Shown: piece after piece, positions 52,552 through 61,414 of the stretch | Layout of the letters: each line of letters opens with the position of its first letter | Position numbering within the stretch: the stretch's first letter is position 1 | DNA from: Rhodoblastus sp963704565 | GTDB taxonomy: Bacteria > Pseudomonadota > Alphaproteobacteria > Rhizobiales > Beijerinckiaceae | Assembly: GCA_963704565.1 (NCBI GenBank) | Contig: OY969917.1 | Coordinates: 682,001 to 746,000 of the forward strand | DNA length: 64,000 bases | Direction: 5' to 3' | Notes under the pieces: generated by a model | Databases searched by the model: none | What the model saw: only the letters and a program-made list of their open reading frames with translations | Told to the model about the DNA's origin: nothing | Made by a program: the position numbers and the translations under genes

Positions 52552-53595
52552 CTATTTCGCCGGCTGTGTACTTGGGCTTTCGGCCTGATTGGAAATTTTT
52601 ATCAGATTTTCCAGCGTCGCGCGCGCCTTTCCGCTTGCCAGCGCTTCTTCCGCGAGGCGCGCGCCCTGCGCCAGATCCTTCGCCTTGCCGGCGACGATCA
52701 ATGCGGCGGCCGCATTGAGCACGGCAATGTCGCGATAGGCGTTTTGCGCGCCGCCGAGCACCGCGCGCAATGCGGCGGCGTTATGTGCGGGATCGCCGCC
52801 GCGCAAGTCGGCGAGCGTGGCGCGCGGCAGTCCGGCCTCTTCCGGCGTGATCCAGAAGCGGCGGGTGCGACCGAAGTCGAGTTCGATGATTTCGGTTGGC
52901 CCGGTGGTGGTGATTTCGTCCAGACCGTCCGATCCATGGGCGATCCAGACCTTTTCCGCGCCGAGCCGGTTCAGCGTCTGGGCGATATGGTCCATCCAGC
53001 GCGCGTCGGCGACGCCGATCAACGCCCGTTTCACGCCCGCCGGGTTGGAGAGCGGCCCGAGCAGGTTGAACAGGGTGCGGACGCCAAGCTCCTTGCGGGT
53101 CGGCGCGACGAGCGCCATGGCGGGATGATGGGCCTGCGCCGTCATGAAGCCGATATTGATCTCGCGCAGGCATTTTTCGATATTTTCGACCGGCGCGCCA
53201 ATGCGCACGCCCAAGCCGGTCAAAACGTCGGAGGCGCCGGAAAACGAGCTGGCGGCGCGATTGCCATGCTTGGCGACGGGCGCGCCACAGGCGGCGACGA
53301 CAATCGCCGTGAGGGTCGATATATTATAGGTCTGGGCGCCGTCGCCGCCGGTGCCGACGACGTCGATGGCGCCTTCCGGCGCCGTCACCCGCAACATGCG
53401 GGCGCGCATGGCGGAAACCGCGCCGGTCAATTCGTCCAACGTCTCGCCGCGCACGCGCAGGCCCATGAGAAAGGCGCCGATTTGCGCCGACGAGACCTCG
53501 CCGGCGAGGATCAGGCCGAAGGCTTCCTCGGCCTCGTCGCGGCTCAAGGAGTCGCGGTCGGCGATCCTGGCGAGGAAGGTCTTGAAGGAATTCAT
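52552..53595 (-). CDS. trpD: Anthranilate phosphoribosyltransferase
   Basis: TrpD joins anthranilate and PRPP. It has 347 residues. The PRPP-binding loop is DVVGTGGDGAQTYNIST, and the KHGNRAASSFSGASDVLTGLG segment follows. The first base of its ATG is the last base of the trpG stop on the minus strand (TAATG). The C-terminus carries a short polar tail (NQAESPSTQPAK). Confidence 0.96.
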   Translation of the reverse strand: MNSFKTFLARIADRDSLSRDEAEEAFGLILAGEVSSAQIGAFLMGLRVRGETLDELTGAVSAMRARMLRVTAPEGAIDVVGTGGDGAQTYNISTLTAIVVAACGAPVAKHGNRAASSFSGASDVLTGLGVRIGAPVENIEKCLREINIGFMTAQAHHPAMALVAPTRKELGVRTLFNLLGPLSNPAGVKRALIGVADARWMDHIAQTLNRLGAEKVWIAHGSDGLDEITTTGPTEIIELDFGRTRRFWITPEEAGLPRATLADLRGGDPAHNAAALRAVLGGAQNAYRDIAVLNAAAALIVAGKAKDLAQGARLAEEALASGKARATLENLIKISNQAESPSTQPAK

Positions 53596-54197
53596 TACTT
53601 GCCCCGACGCGCGGCGTTCCAGGCTTTCGACAGATCGAGGAAATTGCGCATCAAGGCATGGCCATGTTCCGAGGCGATGCTTTCGGGATGGAACTGCACG
53701 CCATGGGTGGGGCGGGTGATATGGCTCAGGCCCATGATCAGCCCGTCGCCGGTATGGGCGGTCGCCGCGAGCTCGGTCGGCAGGGATTCGCGGCGCACTA
53801 CCAGCGAATGATAACGCGTGGCCTTGAACGGGCTGGGCAGGCCGTGGAAAACCGTCTCGCCGTCGTGGAAAATCTCGGCGATCTTGCCATGGACCGGCTG
53901 GGGCGCGCGCACCACTTCGCCGCCGAAAGCCTCGCCGATCGCCTGATGGCCGAGACAGACGCCGAAGATCGGAATGCGCGGGCTGGCGACGCGGATCAGA
54001 TCGAGGCACACCCCGGCCTCGTGCGGCGTGCAGGGGCCGGGCGACAGCACGATGGCGTCCGGCTCCTGGCCGGCGATCGCCTCGGCCGAGGCCGCGTCAT
54101 TGCGCAGAACCTTCACCGTGGCGCCGAGTTCGCCGAGGTAATGCACCAGATTGAAGGTGAAGGAATCGTAATTGTCGATCAGCGTGACGGATGTCAT
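53595..54197 (-). CDS. trpG: Anthranilate synthase glutamine amidotransferase subunit
   Basis: TrpG releases ammonia from glutamine for anthranilate synthase. It is 200 residues from the ATG at 54197 (MTSVTLIDNYDSFTFNLV). The triad is Cys81 (FGVCLGHQAIGEAFGG) with His and Glu in VQFHPESIASEHG. An in-frame start 54 bp upstream would add a non-conserved leader. No trpE or leader peptide is seen just upstream, so trpE must lie elsewhere. The subunit could also serve PabB. Confidence 0.96.
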   Translation of the reverse strand: MTSVTLIDNYDSFTFNLVHYLGELGATVKVLRNDAASAEAIAGQEPDAIVLSPGPCTPHEAGVCLDLIRVASPRIPIFGVCLGHQAIGEAFGGEVVRAPQPVHGKIAEIFHDGETVFHGLPSPFKATRYHSLVVRRESLPTELAATAHTGDGLIMGLSHITRPTHGVQFHPESIASEHGHALMRNFLDLSKAWNAARRGK

Positions 54198-54269
54198 GGA
54201 ACACTCTGGCTGGGCCTTTTCTCTATTGATCGCATGACCCCGCGAAGTCAATCGGCCCGCGCCGCGTCG

Positions 54270-55217
54270 TCAATTTTCGCGGGCGAGGCGGCGCATGGCG
54301 CGCGGCGGCTGGCCGAAGGCGCGCAAAAAGGCGCGGCGCATGCGTTCGGGATCGCGGAAGCCGGTTTTCCCGGCGATCCGTTCGATCGGCTCCTCGGAAT
54401 GTTCGACTTTTTCGCGCGCGGCTTCGAGCCGCAGGCGCTCGACCGCCCTGGCCGGGCTCATGCCGACGGAGCGCAGGAAAGCGCGCGAGAACTGGCGCGG
54501 GCTTAATCCCGCCTGTTCGGCCAGGGCCTCCACCGTCAGTTTTTCGCTCAGATTGCGGCGCGCCCAGCCGAGCAGTTCGGCGAAGCGGCTTTCGCCGCCG
54601 CCAAGATCGAGCAAAGCGGAAAATTGCGACTGGCCGCCCGGCCGCCGGTAAAAGACCACCATGTCCTGCGCCACGCGCCGCGCCAGCGCCTCGCCCAGAT
54701 CCTCGGCGATCAGCGCCAGGGCGAGGTCGATGCCGGCGGTGATTCCCGCCGAGGTCCAGAAAGCGCCGTCGCGCACATAGATGGCGTCAGGTTGGACCGA
54801 AACGGCGGGAAACTGGCGCGCCAAAGCTTCCGCCCGGCGCCAATGGGTGGTCGCCCCGCGCCCGTCGAGCAGCCCGGCGGCGGCGAGCGGAAAGGCGCCC
54901 GTGCAGACGCTGCACATCCGCCGCGCCGAACGGGCCTGAGCCTGCAAGAAAGCGCGCGTCTCCGGGCAATGCATCGCCTGGCGCGATCCTTCGCCGCCGA
55001 CGACGATCAGCGTGTCGAACCGGCCGGCGTCGCGGAGGCGCGCGCTCGCCATGGCCACGCCGGACGACGAGCGTACAAGGCCGCCCGCGGCCGAGACAAG
55101 CGACAGTTCATGGACGGCTCCGCTCAGGCGTCCGGCGATCTCGAAAGCCGCGACCGGCCCGGCGGCGTCGAGAATCTGGAAATCCGGATAGATCAGGAGT
55201 CCGATTTTTCGGATCAT
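54270..55217 (-). CDS. GlxA-family AraC-type transcription regulator
   Basis: This is a 315-residue regulator with an N-terminal DJ-1/PfpI-like domain (residues 1-180, including CSVCTGAFPLAAAGLL) and a C-terminal AraC helix-turn-helix pair (about 220-310, including EALAEQAGLSPRQFSRAFLRSVGMSP and GFRDPERMRRAFLRAFG). The ligand is unknown. It is divergent from an isonitrile-hydratase-like gene with 72 bp between the starts. It probably regulates that gene and itself. Confidence 0.9.
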   Translation of the reverse strand: MIRKIGLLIYPDFQILDAAGPVAAFEIAGRLSGAVHELSLVSAAGGLVRSSSGVAMASARLRDAGRFDTLIVVGGEGSRQAMHCPETRAFLQAQARSARRMCSVCTGAFPLAAAGLLDGRGATTHWRRAEALARQFPAVSVQPDAIYVRDGAFWTSAGITAGIDLALALIAEDLGEALARRVAQDMVVFYRRPGGQSQFSALLDLGGGESRFAELLGWARRNLSEKLTVEALAEQAGLSPRQFSRAFLRSVGMSPARAVERLRLEAAREKVEHSEEPIERIAGKTGFRDPERMRRAFLRAFGQPPRAMRRLAREN

Positions 55218-55289
55218 GTCTTAAAATGAGGGATCATTGTCATTTCGTCAATCGGCGCGGCGGGGCAGAGTAGGGGAGAGAGGCCGGCC

Positions 55290-55985
55290 ATGACCCAGCA
55301 GAATTTCCGCATCCTGTTCGCCGTCTATCCGGGAATGACCCAGCTCGATTTCACCGGGCCGCAGCAGTTTTTCGCGCGCATGCCCGGCGCCGAAATCGTC
55401 GTCGCCAGCAGCACGGGCGGCGAGGTTCCCAGCGAAGGATTGGTGTTCGCCGGCGCCGGCCGCCTCGCCGATGTCGTCGCCTGCGATCTTTTGTGCGTTC
55501 CCGGCGGGACGAATGCGCTGGAGGTCGCGCTGGACGAAAATTTCATCGGCGAAATCCGCCGGTTGGCGGCGGGCGCGCGTTATGTCACCTCGGTCTGCAC
55601 GGGTTCGCTGATTCTCGGCGCCGCCGGCCTGCTGCAAGGCAAGCGCGCCGCCTGCCATTGGGCCTGGCGCGATCTTTTGCCGCTGTTCGGCGCGATCCCG
55701 GATGAAAATCGCGTCGTGCGCGACGGCAATGTCATCACCGGCGGCGGCGTCACCGCCGGAATCGATTTCGCCTTGACCGTTCTGGCCGAGATCGCCGGCG
55801 AAAATGTCGCGCAAACGATCCAGCTCGGCCTCGAATATGCGCCGGCGCCGCCCTTCGAGTCCGGAACGCCGGAGACCGCGCCGCCCGAAATCCTCGCCGC
55901 TGTCCACCAGCGCATGGCGCTTTTTTCCGCGACGCGCCAGGCTCAGGCGCGCGCCGCCGCCGCCCGCCTTGCAGACAAACTATAA
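55290..55985 (+). CDS. DJ-1/PfpI-family protein, isonitrile hydratase-like
   Basis: This is a 231-residue single-domain protein resembling InhA, which hydrates isonitriles to N-substituted formamides. The proposed active residues are present: Asp20 in MTQLDFTGP and Cys103-Thr104 in TSVCTGSLILGAAGLL. The C-terminal helical tail is typical. The substrate here is unproven, and other DJ-1-like functions are possible. It is divergent from a GlxA-type regulator and followed 14 bp later by a DUF1348 gene. Confidence 0.82.
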   Translation: MTQQNFRILFAVYPGMTQLDFTGPQQFFARMPGAEIVVASSTGGEVPSEGLVFAGAGRLADVVACDLLCVPGGTNALEVALDENFIGEIRRLAAGARYVTSVCTGSLILGAAGLLQGKRAACHWAWRDLLPLFGAIPDENRVVRDGNVITGGGVTAGIDFALTVLAEIAGENVAQTIQLGLEYAPAPPFESGTPETAPPEILAAVHQRMALFSATRQAQARAAAARLADKL

Positions 55986-55999
55986 CCAGGAGCAAGCCA

Positions 56000-56464
56000 A
56001 TGTCCCGCCCGCCGCTGCCGCCCTTCGAGCCCGAAACCGCCGCGCTGAAAGCCCGCATGGCCGAGGACGCATGGAACAGCCGCGACCCGGAAAAGGTCGC
56101 GCTGGCCTATACGCCCGACAGCCAATGGCGCAATCGCGTCGAGTTCATCCAGGGCCGAGACGAAATCGTCGCCTTCCTGAAGCGGAAATGGGCGCGCGAA
56201 CTGGATTACCGGCTGATCAAGGAGGTTTGGGGCTTTCGCGGCCATCGCATGGCGGTGCGCTTCGCCTATGAATGGCGCGACGATTCCGGCCATTGGTTCC
56301 GCGCCTACGGCAACGAATTGTGGGAATTCGACGAGGCAGGCCTGATGCGCCGCCGCATCGCCAGCATCAACGACCTGCCGATCGCCGAAAAAGACCGCCT
56401 GTTCCACTGGCCGCTGGGCCGCTGCCCGGACGACCATCCGGGGCTTTCCGATCTGGGGCTATGA
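56000..56464 (+). CDS. DUF1348 / SnoaL-like protein
   Basis: This is a 154-residue cone-shaped NTF2-like domain. The pattern AWNSRDPEKVALAYTPDSQWRNR, then FLKRKWARELDYRLIKEVWGF, FAYEWRDDSGHWFRAYGNELWEF and the closing LGRCPDDHPGLSDLGL is diagnostic for DUF1348. The function is not known, though a small-molecule binding role is usual for this fold. It has a good AGGAG site and is probably cotranscribed with the isonitrile-hydratase-like gene. The following 200 bp hold no gene. Confidence 0.88.
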   Translation: MSRPPLPPFEPETAALKARMAEDAWNSRDPEKVALAYTPDSQWRNRVEFIQGRDEIVAFLKRKWARELDYRLIKEVWGFRGHRMAVRFAYEWRDDSGHWFRAYGNELWEFDEAGLMRRRIASINDLPIAEKDRLFHWPLGRCPDDHPGLSDLGL

Positions 56465-56664
56465 AAGGTTCCCATGAGATGGCGGTCGCTTGACCGAGCA
56501 AGCCGATCCCGTGGCCGCCATAAAGGCGCTCTCCTCTTCGCTGATGATTCCATGGACCGGAAGCCGCTTTTTCGCTTTTCATCGGGCGAAGTCGTCGGCA
56601 AAGTCCGTGGCGCCGGGCGCTGAAAAAACAGGCCGCCCAAAAGCGGCTGGTTTGGGAGGGTGGA

Positions 56665-58833
56665 ATGTCGAGCCGAATCCGTTTTGGGCGCATGGAAGTC
56701 GCCGCCGAACTGCATGATTTCACCAATCGCGACGTCCTGCCGGGTCTTGGCTTCGACGCAACGTCATTCTGGGCGGGGCTGGAAGGATTTCTGGTCGATC
56801 TCGCGCCGCGCAACCGCGCTCTGCTCGAAAAACGCGACGCGATTCAGGCGCGGATCGACGCCTGGCATCGCCAGCGCAAGGGCAAGCCAATCGACGCCGA
56901 GGCCTATCGGCTGTTTCTGCGCGAGATCGGCTATCTCGTCCCACGCGGCGAAAGTTTCGCGGTCCAAACCGCCCATGTCGATCCCGAAATCACCACCCAG
57001 GCCGGGCCCCAGCTCGTCGTGCCGATCCTGAACGCGCGCTTTGCGCTCAACGCCGCCAATGCGCGCTGGGGCTCGCTCTATGACGCGCTTTACGGCACGG
57101 ACGCGATCCTGCCGCCCGACCCGGCGAAAAAAGGCTTTGACCCGGCGCGCGGCGAAGCGGTGATCGCCTGGGGCCGCGATTTCCTCGATCGGATCGCGCC
57201 TTTGGCGGGCGCCTCGCATCGCGATGTCGCGCGCTATTTCGTCGCGGACGGCGCGCTGCGGGCCGAATTGGCTGGCGCCGCCGCCGTGCTGGCCGATCCG
57301 CGCCTGTTCGCCGGTTACAACGGCGCGCCTGCCGCGCCGTGCGCCGTTTTGCTCCAGCACAATGGCCTTCATGTCGAAATCCGCATCGACCGCGACCATC
57401 CGATCGGCAAAACCGACCGCGCCGGCGTCGCCGACATCGTTCTCGAAGCGGCGCTGACCGCGATCCAGGATTGCGAGGATTCGGTCGCCGCCGTGGACGC
57501 CGAGGACAAGGTCGCCGTCTATCGCAACTGGCTCGGGCTGATGAAGGGTGACCTTTCCGCGACTTTCGAGAAGAACGGCAAGGAATTCGAGCGTCATATG
57601 GCGCCGGATCGCGCCTATCTTTCGCCTGCGGGCGAGGCTTTCACACTGCCCGGCCGCGCGCTGCTGCTGGTGCGCAATGTCGGCCATCTGATGACCAGCG
57701 ACGCGGTCCTGATCGACGGCGCCGAGGCGCCCGAGGGCCTGCTCGACGCCATGTTCACCAGCCTGATCGCGCTTTACGATGTGAAAAGCCTCGGACGCTA
57801 TCGCAACAGCCGCGCCGGCTCGATCTACATCGTCAAGCCGAAGATGCACGGGCCGGAAGAGGTCGCCTTCGCCAGCGAAATCTTCGGCCGCGTCGAGGAT
57901 GTGCTGGGCCTGCCGCGCTTCACCGTCAAAATGGGGATCATGGACGAGGAGCGCCGCACCACGGTCAATCTCGCCGAATGCATCCGCGCGGCCAAGGATC
58001 GCGTGTTCTTCATCAACACCGGTTTTTTGGACCGCACTGGCGACGAGATTCACACCTCGATGGAAGCCGGGCCGATGATCCGCAAGAACGACATGAAAAA
58101 CGCCGTGTGGATCTCGGCCTATGAGGACAATAATGTCGATGTCGGCCTGGCCGCCAGCCTGCCGGGCCACGCCCAGATCGGCAAGGGCATGTGGGCCATG
58201 CCGGACATGATGGCGGCCATGCTGAAGACCAAGATCGCCCATCCGCGCGCCGGGGCCAATACCGCCTGGGTGCCGTCGCCGACCGCCGCGACCTTGCACG
58301 CCACCCATTATCACGAGGTCGATGTCGCGGCGCGCCAGAAGGAAATTGCCGCCCGCGCGCCGGCAAAACTCGGCACCATCCTGACCATCCCGCTCGCCGA
58401 CCGGGTCAACTGGTCGCTGGAGGAAATCAACGAGGAGCTGGAGAACAACGCGCAGGGGATTCTGGGCTATGTCGTGCGCTGGATCGATTTTGGGATAGGC
58501 TGCTCCAAAGTGCCGGACATTCATGGAATCGGCCTGATGGAGGATCGCGCAACCTTGCGCATTTCCAGCCAGCACATCGCCAACTGGCTGCGTCACGGCA
58601 TTTGCAGCGAAGATCAGGTCCGCGACGTGATGCGGCGCATGGCGGCGGTGGTGGACGGGCAGAACGCCGGCGACCCGGATTACCGCCCGATGGCGCCGGA
58701 TTTCGACCAGAACGTCGCCTTCCAGGCGGCCTGCGATCTGGTGTTCAAGGGCGCGCGACAGCCCAACGGCTATACCGAGCCGGTGCTGCACGCCCGCCGC
58801 CGCGAGGCCAAGGCCAAGGCGCAAAGGGCGTAA
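56665..58833 (+). CDS. glcB: Malate synthase G
   Basis: This enzyme condenses glyoxylate and acetyl-CoA to malate. It has 722 residues, the long G form. Recognisable parts are the N-terminal clasp, the TIM barrel with DCEDSVAAVDAEDK, VKMGIMDEERRTTVNL (with an active-site Arg-rich stretch) and TSMEAGPMIRKNDMK, and a C-terminal plug with NAQGILGYVVRWIDFGIGCSKVPD. GGAGGGTGGA precedes the ATG. It stands alone between unrelated genes, and no isocitrate lyase is in the window. Confidence 0.96.
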   Translation: MSSRIRFGRMEVAAELHDFTNRDVLPGLGFDATSFWAGLEGFLVDLAPRNRALLEKRDAIQARIDAWHRQRKGKPIDAEAYRLFLREIGYLVPRGESFAVQTAHVDPEITTQAGPQLVVPILNARFALNAANARWGSLYDALYGTDAILPPDPAKKGFDPARGEAVIAWGRDFLDRIAPLAGASHRDVARYFVADGALRAELAGAAAVLADPRLFAGYNGAPAAPCAVLLQHNGLHVEIRIDRDHPIGKTDRAGVADIVLEAALTAIQDCEDSVAAVDAEDKVAVYRNWLGLMKGDLSATFEKNGKEFERHMAPDRAYLSPAGEAFTLPGRALLLVRNVGHLMTSDAVLIDGAEAPEGLLDAMFTSLIALYDVKSLGRYRNSRAGSIYIVKPKMHGPEEVAFASEIFGRVEDVLGLPRFTVKMGIMDEERRTTVNLAECIRAAKDRVFFINTGFLDRTGDEIHTSMEAGPMIRKNDMKNAVWISAYEDNNVDVGLAASLPGHAQIGKGMWAMPDMMAAMLKTKIAHPRAGANTAWVPSPTAATLHATHYHEVDVAARQKEIAARAPAKLGTILTIPLADRVNWSLEEINEELENNAQGILGYVVRWIDFGIGCSKVPDIHGIGLMEDRATLRISSQHIANWLRHGICSEDQVRDVMRRMAAVVDGQNAGDPDYRPMAPDFDQNVAFQAACDLVFKGARQPNGYTEPVLHARRREAKAKAQRA

Positions 58834-58844
58834 CAAAAACGCCG

Positions 58845-58862
58845 GCGGTTCGGTTGAACCGC
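58845..58862. terminator. Inverted repeat between convergent glcB and rpe
   Basis: GCGGTTC and GAACCGC flank a GGTT loop. The hairpin lies between the convergent malate synthase and epimerase genes. No T-run follows, so termination in both directions is likely but unproven. Confidence 0.5.
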
Positions 58863-58893
58863 AGGCGCCTTGGCAAAAGCGTTTGAAAGCGGA

Positions 58894-59601
58894 TCACGCC
58901 GCGTTCTTGGCCCGCGCCGCTTCGGCCGCCGCGCGGATGGCGGCGATGTTGCGGCCATAGACTTCCGGATTGTCCACCGAACCGCCCTTGAACACGGCGG
59001 AGCCGGCGACCAAAGCGTCGGCGCCCGCCGCGACGACCAGCGGCGCGGTTTCCGGGGTGACGCCACCGTCTATTTCGATGTGAATTGGTCTTTCGCCGAT
59101 CATGGCGCGGATCTGGCGGACCTTCTCGACCTGGCTTTCGATAAAACTCTGGCCGCCGAAGCCGGGATTGACCGTCATGACCAGCACCAGGTCGATGCGG
59201 TCGAGGACGAATTCGATCGCCGAGACGGGGGTCGAGGGATTGAGCGACACGCCGGCCTTGGCGCCGAACGAACGGACGAGCTGGAGCGAGCGGTCGAGAT
59301 GGGGGCCGGCCTCGGCATGGACGGTGACAATGTCCGAACCCGCCTTGACGAAGGCCTCGATATAGGGATCGACCGGGGCGATCATCAGATGGACGTCCAT
59401 CACGCCCTTGATGTGCTTGCGGATGGCGGCGCAGGTGGCGGGGCCGAAAGTGATGTTGGGGACGTAATGCCCATCCATCACGTCGACATGGACCCAGTCG
59501 CAGCCCTGGGCCTCGATGGCGCGGCATTCGGCGCCGAAATTGGCGAAATCGGCGGAGAGGATCGAAGGGGCGATCTTGATGCTGCGGTCGAAGGCTTTCA
59601 T
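58894..59601 (-). CDS. rpe: Ribulose-phosphate 3-epimerase
   Basis: The enzyme interconverts ribulose-5-phosphate and xylulose-5-phosphate in the Calvin and pentose phosphate pathways. It has 235 residues. Conserved parts are IAPSILSADFANFGAE, VHVDVMDGHYVPN, MTVNPGFGGQSFI and EIDGGVTPETAPLV. Metal-binding His and Asp residues are present. It lies downstream of cbbM on the same strand, beyond 238 bp of repeats, so it may be part of the cbb operon (cbbE) or have its own promoter. Confidence 0.95.
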   Translation of the reverse strand: MKAFDRSIKIAPSILSADFANFGAECRAIEAQGCDWVHVDVMDGHYVPNITFGPATCAAIRKHIKGVMDVHLMIAPVDPYIEAFVKAGSDIVTVHAEAGPHLDRSLQLVRSFGAKAGVSLNPSTPVSAIEFVLDRIDLVLVMTVNPGFGGQSFIESQVEKVRQIRAMIGERPIHIEIDGGVTPETAPLVVAAGADALVAGSAVFKGGSVDNPEVYGRNIAAIRAAAEAARAKNAA

Positions 59602-59630
59602 GGGCGGTCCTCACGGGCTGGATGCGGGCT

Positions 59631-59819
59631 CCCTCTCCCCGCGCGCGGGGAGAGGGATAGGGCGTCGAAAGACGCCCGTTCGCCGACGGGCTATTGGGTG
59701 AGGGGCTGGGGGATGAGCTTCTGCGCCAACCGGAAAACAGACGAAAGCTTTCCTGACGACATCGAGGCTAGTCCCCCAGCCCCTCACCCTAACCCTCTTC
59801 CCGCGCGCGGGGAGAGGGG
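59631..59819. repeat. Compound inverted repeat between cbbM and rpe
   Basis: Each end carries a palindrome: perfect CCCTCTCCCC-GCGCGC-GGGGAGAGGG at 59631-59656, and a near-perfect copy at 59793-59819. Between them, GGTGAGGGGCTGGGGGA (59697-59713) pairs with TCCCCCAGCCCCTCACC (59772-59788). The whole 189 bp could fold as one large hairpin. It resembles the short GGGGAGAGGG palindrome at 22561-22586. Confidence 0.82.
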
Positions 59820-59839
59820 ACTTTTCAAAGCGCGTAAAA

Positions 59840-61225
59840 TTACGCGGCGGCCTTGCCGAGCTTGTCGCGCCAGCCGGGGAACAGCATGTCGGCGTCATGC
59901 GAGAAGCTGACGAAGGCGCGGGCGAATTCGCGGTGGCTCTTGGCGAATTCGATCGGGTCCGCGCCGGAGCGCCAGCAGATTTCCGCCTGACGCAGCGAGG
60001 TCGCGCCGGCCACACCGCCGTCGACATGGCCGAAGGCGCCGCCGCCCGCGGTCATGATCAGGTTGGAATGGCCGAGGTTTTCGAAGAAGCCCGGCATGCG
60101 CAGGGCGTTCATGCCGCCCGAAATGATCGGGGTGGTCGGGTTCATTCCCAGCCATTCCTGATGGTAGAACGGGCCGTCCGCGCTGTCCTCGGTGATCATA
60201 TAGGCCATGGCCTTGTCGGCGGCTTCGCCTTCCATCTTGCCATAGCCCATCGTGCCGGTGTGGATGCCGGAGGCGCCCTGGAGGCGGGCCATCTTCGACA
60301 GGACGAAGGCGGTGTAGCCGCGCTTGGCGCTCGGCGAGGTCACGGCGCCGTGGCCGGCGCGGTGATAATGCAGGTACTGTTTCGGGAAGGTGCGCCGCGC
60401 CGTGGTGATCGCCGCCGGGCCGGCGACATAGCCGTCCACCAGGAAGGCGACGTGATCGGCGTTGGGGCCGAAGGTCTCCAGGATATATTCGCCGCGCGCG
60501 ACCATTTCGTGGTGGTCGTCGGCGGTGATGTTGAAGGAGAACAGCTTGGCCTGGCCGGTCTTGTCCTGGGCGCGGATCATCGCGTCATTGACGAGGCGAA
60601 CCGCTTCCTTGAACGGCGCGAAGACCTGGTTGCCCTGGGGCTCGTCGTTCTTGATGAAGTCGCCGCCCAGCCAGAAGTCGTAGCAGGCGTTGGCGAAGGG
60701 CTGCGGACGCAGGCCGAGCTTCGGCTTGATGATGGTGCCGACGATGAAGCCGCCGTTCACGACGGGGCGGCCGAGCACGCGCCACAGATCCTTGATCGTG
60801 GTCGAGGGGCCGTCGAACAGGCGCAGGTACTGCGGCGGCACGTAGAAATCGTGCATCTTGCCATATTCGATGTCGCCCATGCCCTGGTTGTTGCCGATGG
60901 TCAGGGTCAGGAAGGAGGCCAGCATCGCCCGGCCGTCGATGATGTTGCGGTCGAACAGTTCGACCGGATAGGCGATCTTCATGACCTCCTTGGCTTCGTC
61001 GATCTCATAGACCAGCGCGTCGACGCCGCGGGTGAAATCGTCGGTGGTCGAGACTTCGACATTGGTGCCGGTCGAGGATTCGGCGGCGAAATGCGCCGCC
61101 GCCTGGAGATAAGTGCCGAAGCCGGGCTTGGGCTTCATGATATAGGCGACGAGAACATGTTTGCCGCCGGCGATCAGGTCGGCTTCCTTCAGGTTCAGGT
61201 TGGCGTAACGATCTGACTGGTCCAT
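59840..61225 (-). CDS. cbbM: Form II ribulose-1,5-bisphosphate carboxylase/oxygenase
   Basis: This is the CO2-fixing enzyme of the Calvin cycle, in the dimeric form II type that needs no small subunit. It has 461 residues. Active residues are Lys167 (GTIIKPKLGL), the carbamylated Lys192 with its metal ligands in GGDFIKNDEPQ, and loop 6 in GTMGYGKMEGE. Form II enzymes have low CO2/O2 specificity, so growth with high CO2 or low oxygen is expected. The ATG has AGGAA upstream. The order tkt-fba-cbbM is typical of form II operons. Confidence 0.98.
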   Translation of the reverse strand: MDQSDRYANLNLKEADLIAGGKHVLVAYIMKPKPGFGTYLQAAAHFAAESSTGTNVEVSTTDDFTRGVDALVYEIDEAKEVMKIAYPVELFDRNIIDGRAMLASFLTLTIGNNQGMGDIEYGKMHDFYVPPQYLRLFDGPSTTIKDLWRVLGRPVVNGGFIVGTIIKPKLGLRPQPFANACYDFWLGGDFIKNDEPQGNQVFAPFKEAVRLVNDAMIRAQDKTGQAKLFSFNITADDHHEMVARGEYILETFGPNADHVAFLVDGYVAGPAAITTARRTFPKQYLHYHRAGHGAVTSPSAKRGYTAFVLSKMARLQGASGIHTGTMGYGKMEGEAADKAMAYMITEDSADGPFYHQEWLGMNPTTPIISGGMNALRMPGFFENLGHSNLIMTAGGGAFGHVDGGVAGATSLRQAEICWRSGADPIEFAKSHREFARAFVSFSHDADMLFPGWRDKLGKAAA

Positions 61226-61239
61226 TTGGGTTTTTCCTT

Positions 61240-61295
61240 GGCGTGATGTTTGTATTTGGGCGTGATGTTTGTCTTTGGCGTGGTGTTCGTCTTTG
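61240..61295. repeat. Three tandem 18-19-bp repeats upstream of cbbM
   Basis: GCGTGATGTTTGTATTTG, then GCGTGATGTTTGTCTTTG, then the variant GCGTGGTGTTCGTCTTTG follow one another at 61241, 61260 and 61278. They end 15 bp before the cbbM start codon, in the 189-bp gap between fba and cbbM. The stretch is T-rich on the plus strand, A-rich in the transcript. It could affect translation, RNA stability or regulator binding. Confidence 0.75.
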
Positions 61296-61414
61296 TTTTT
61301 ATTGCCGTCCGCCCGGACGGTCGTTGGGCCGTTCCGGGCGCGCCGCGGGCGAAACGCGACGCGTAAGATCGTTCGAGAAGAACCGGCGCCGCGCGAACGG
61401 CGCCGGCTCGAAAA

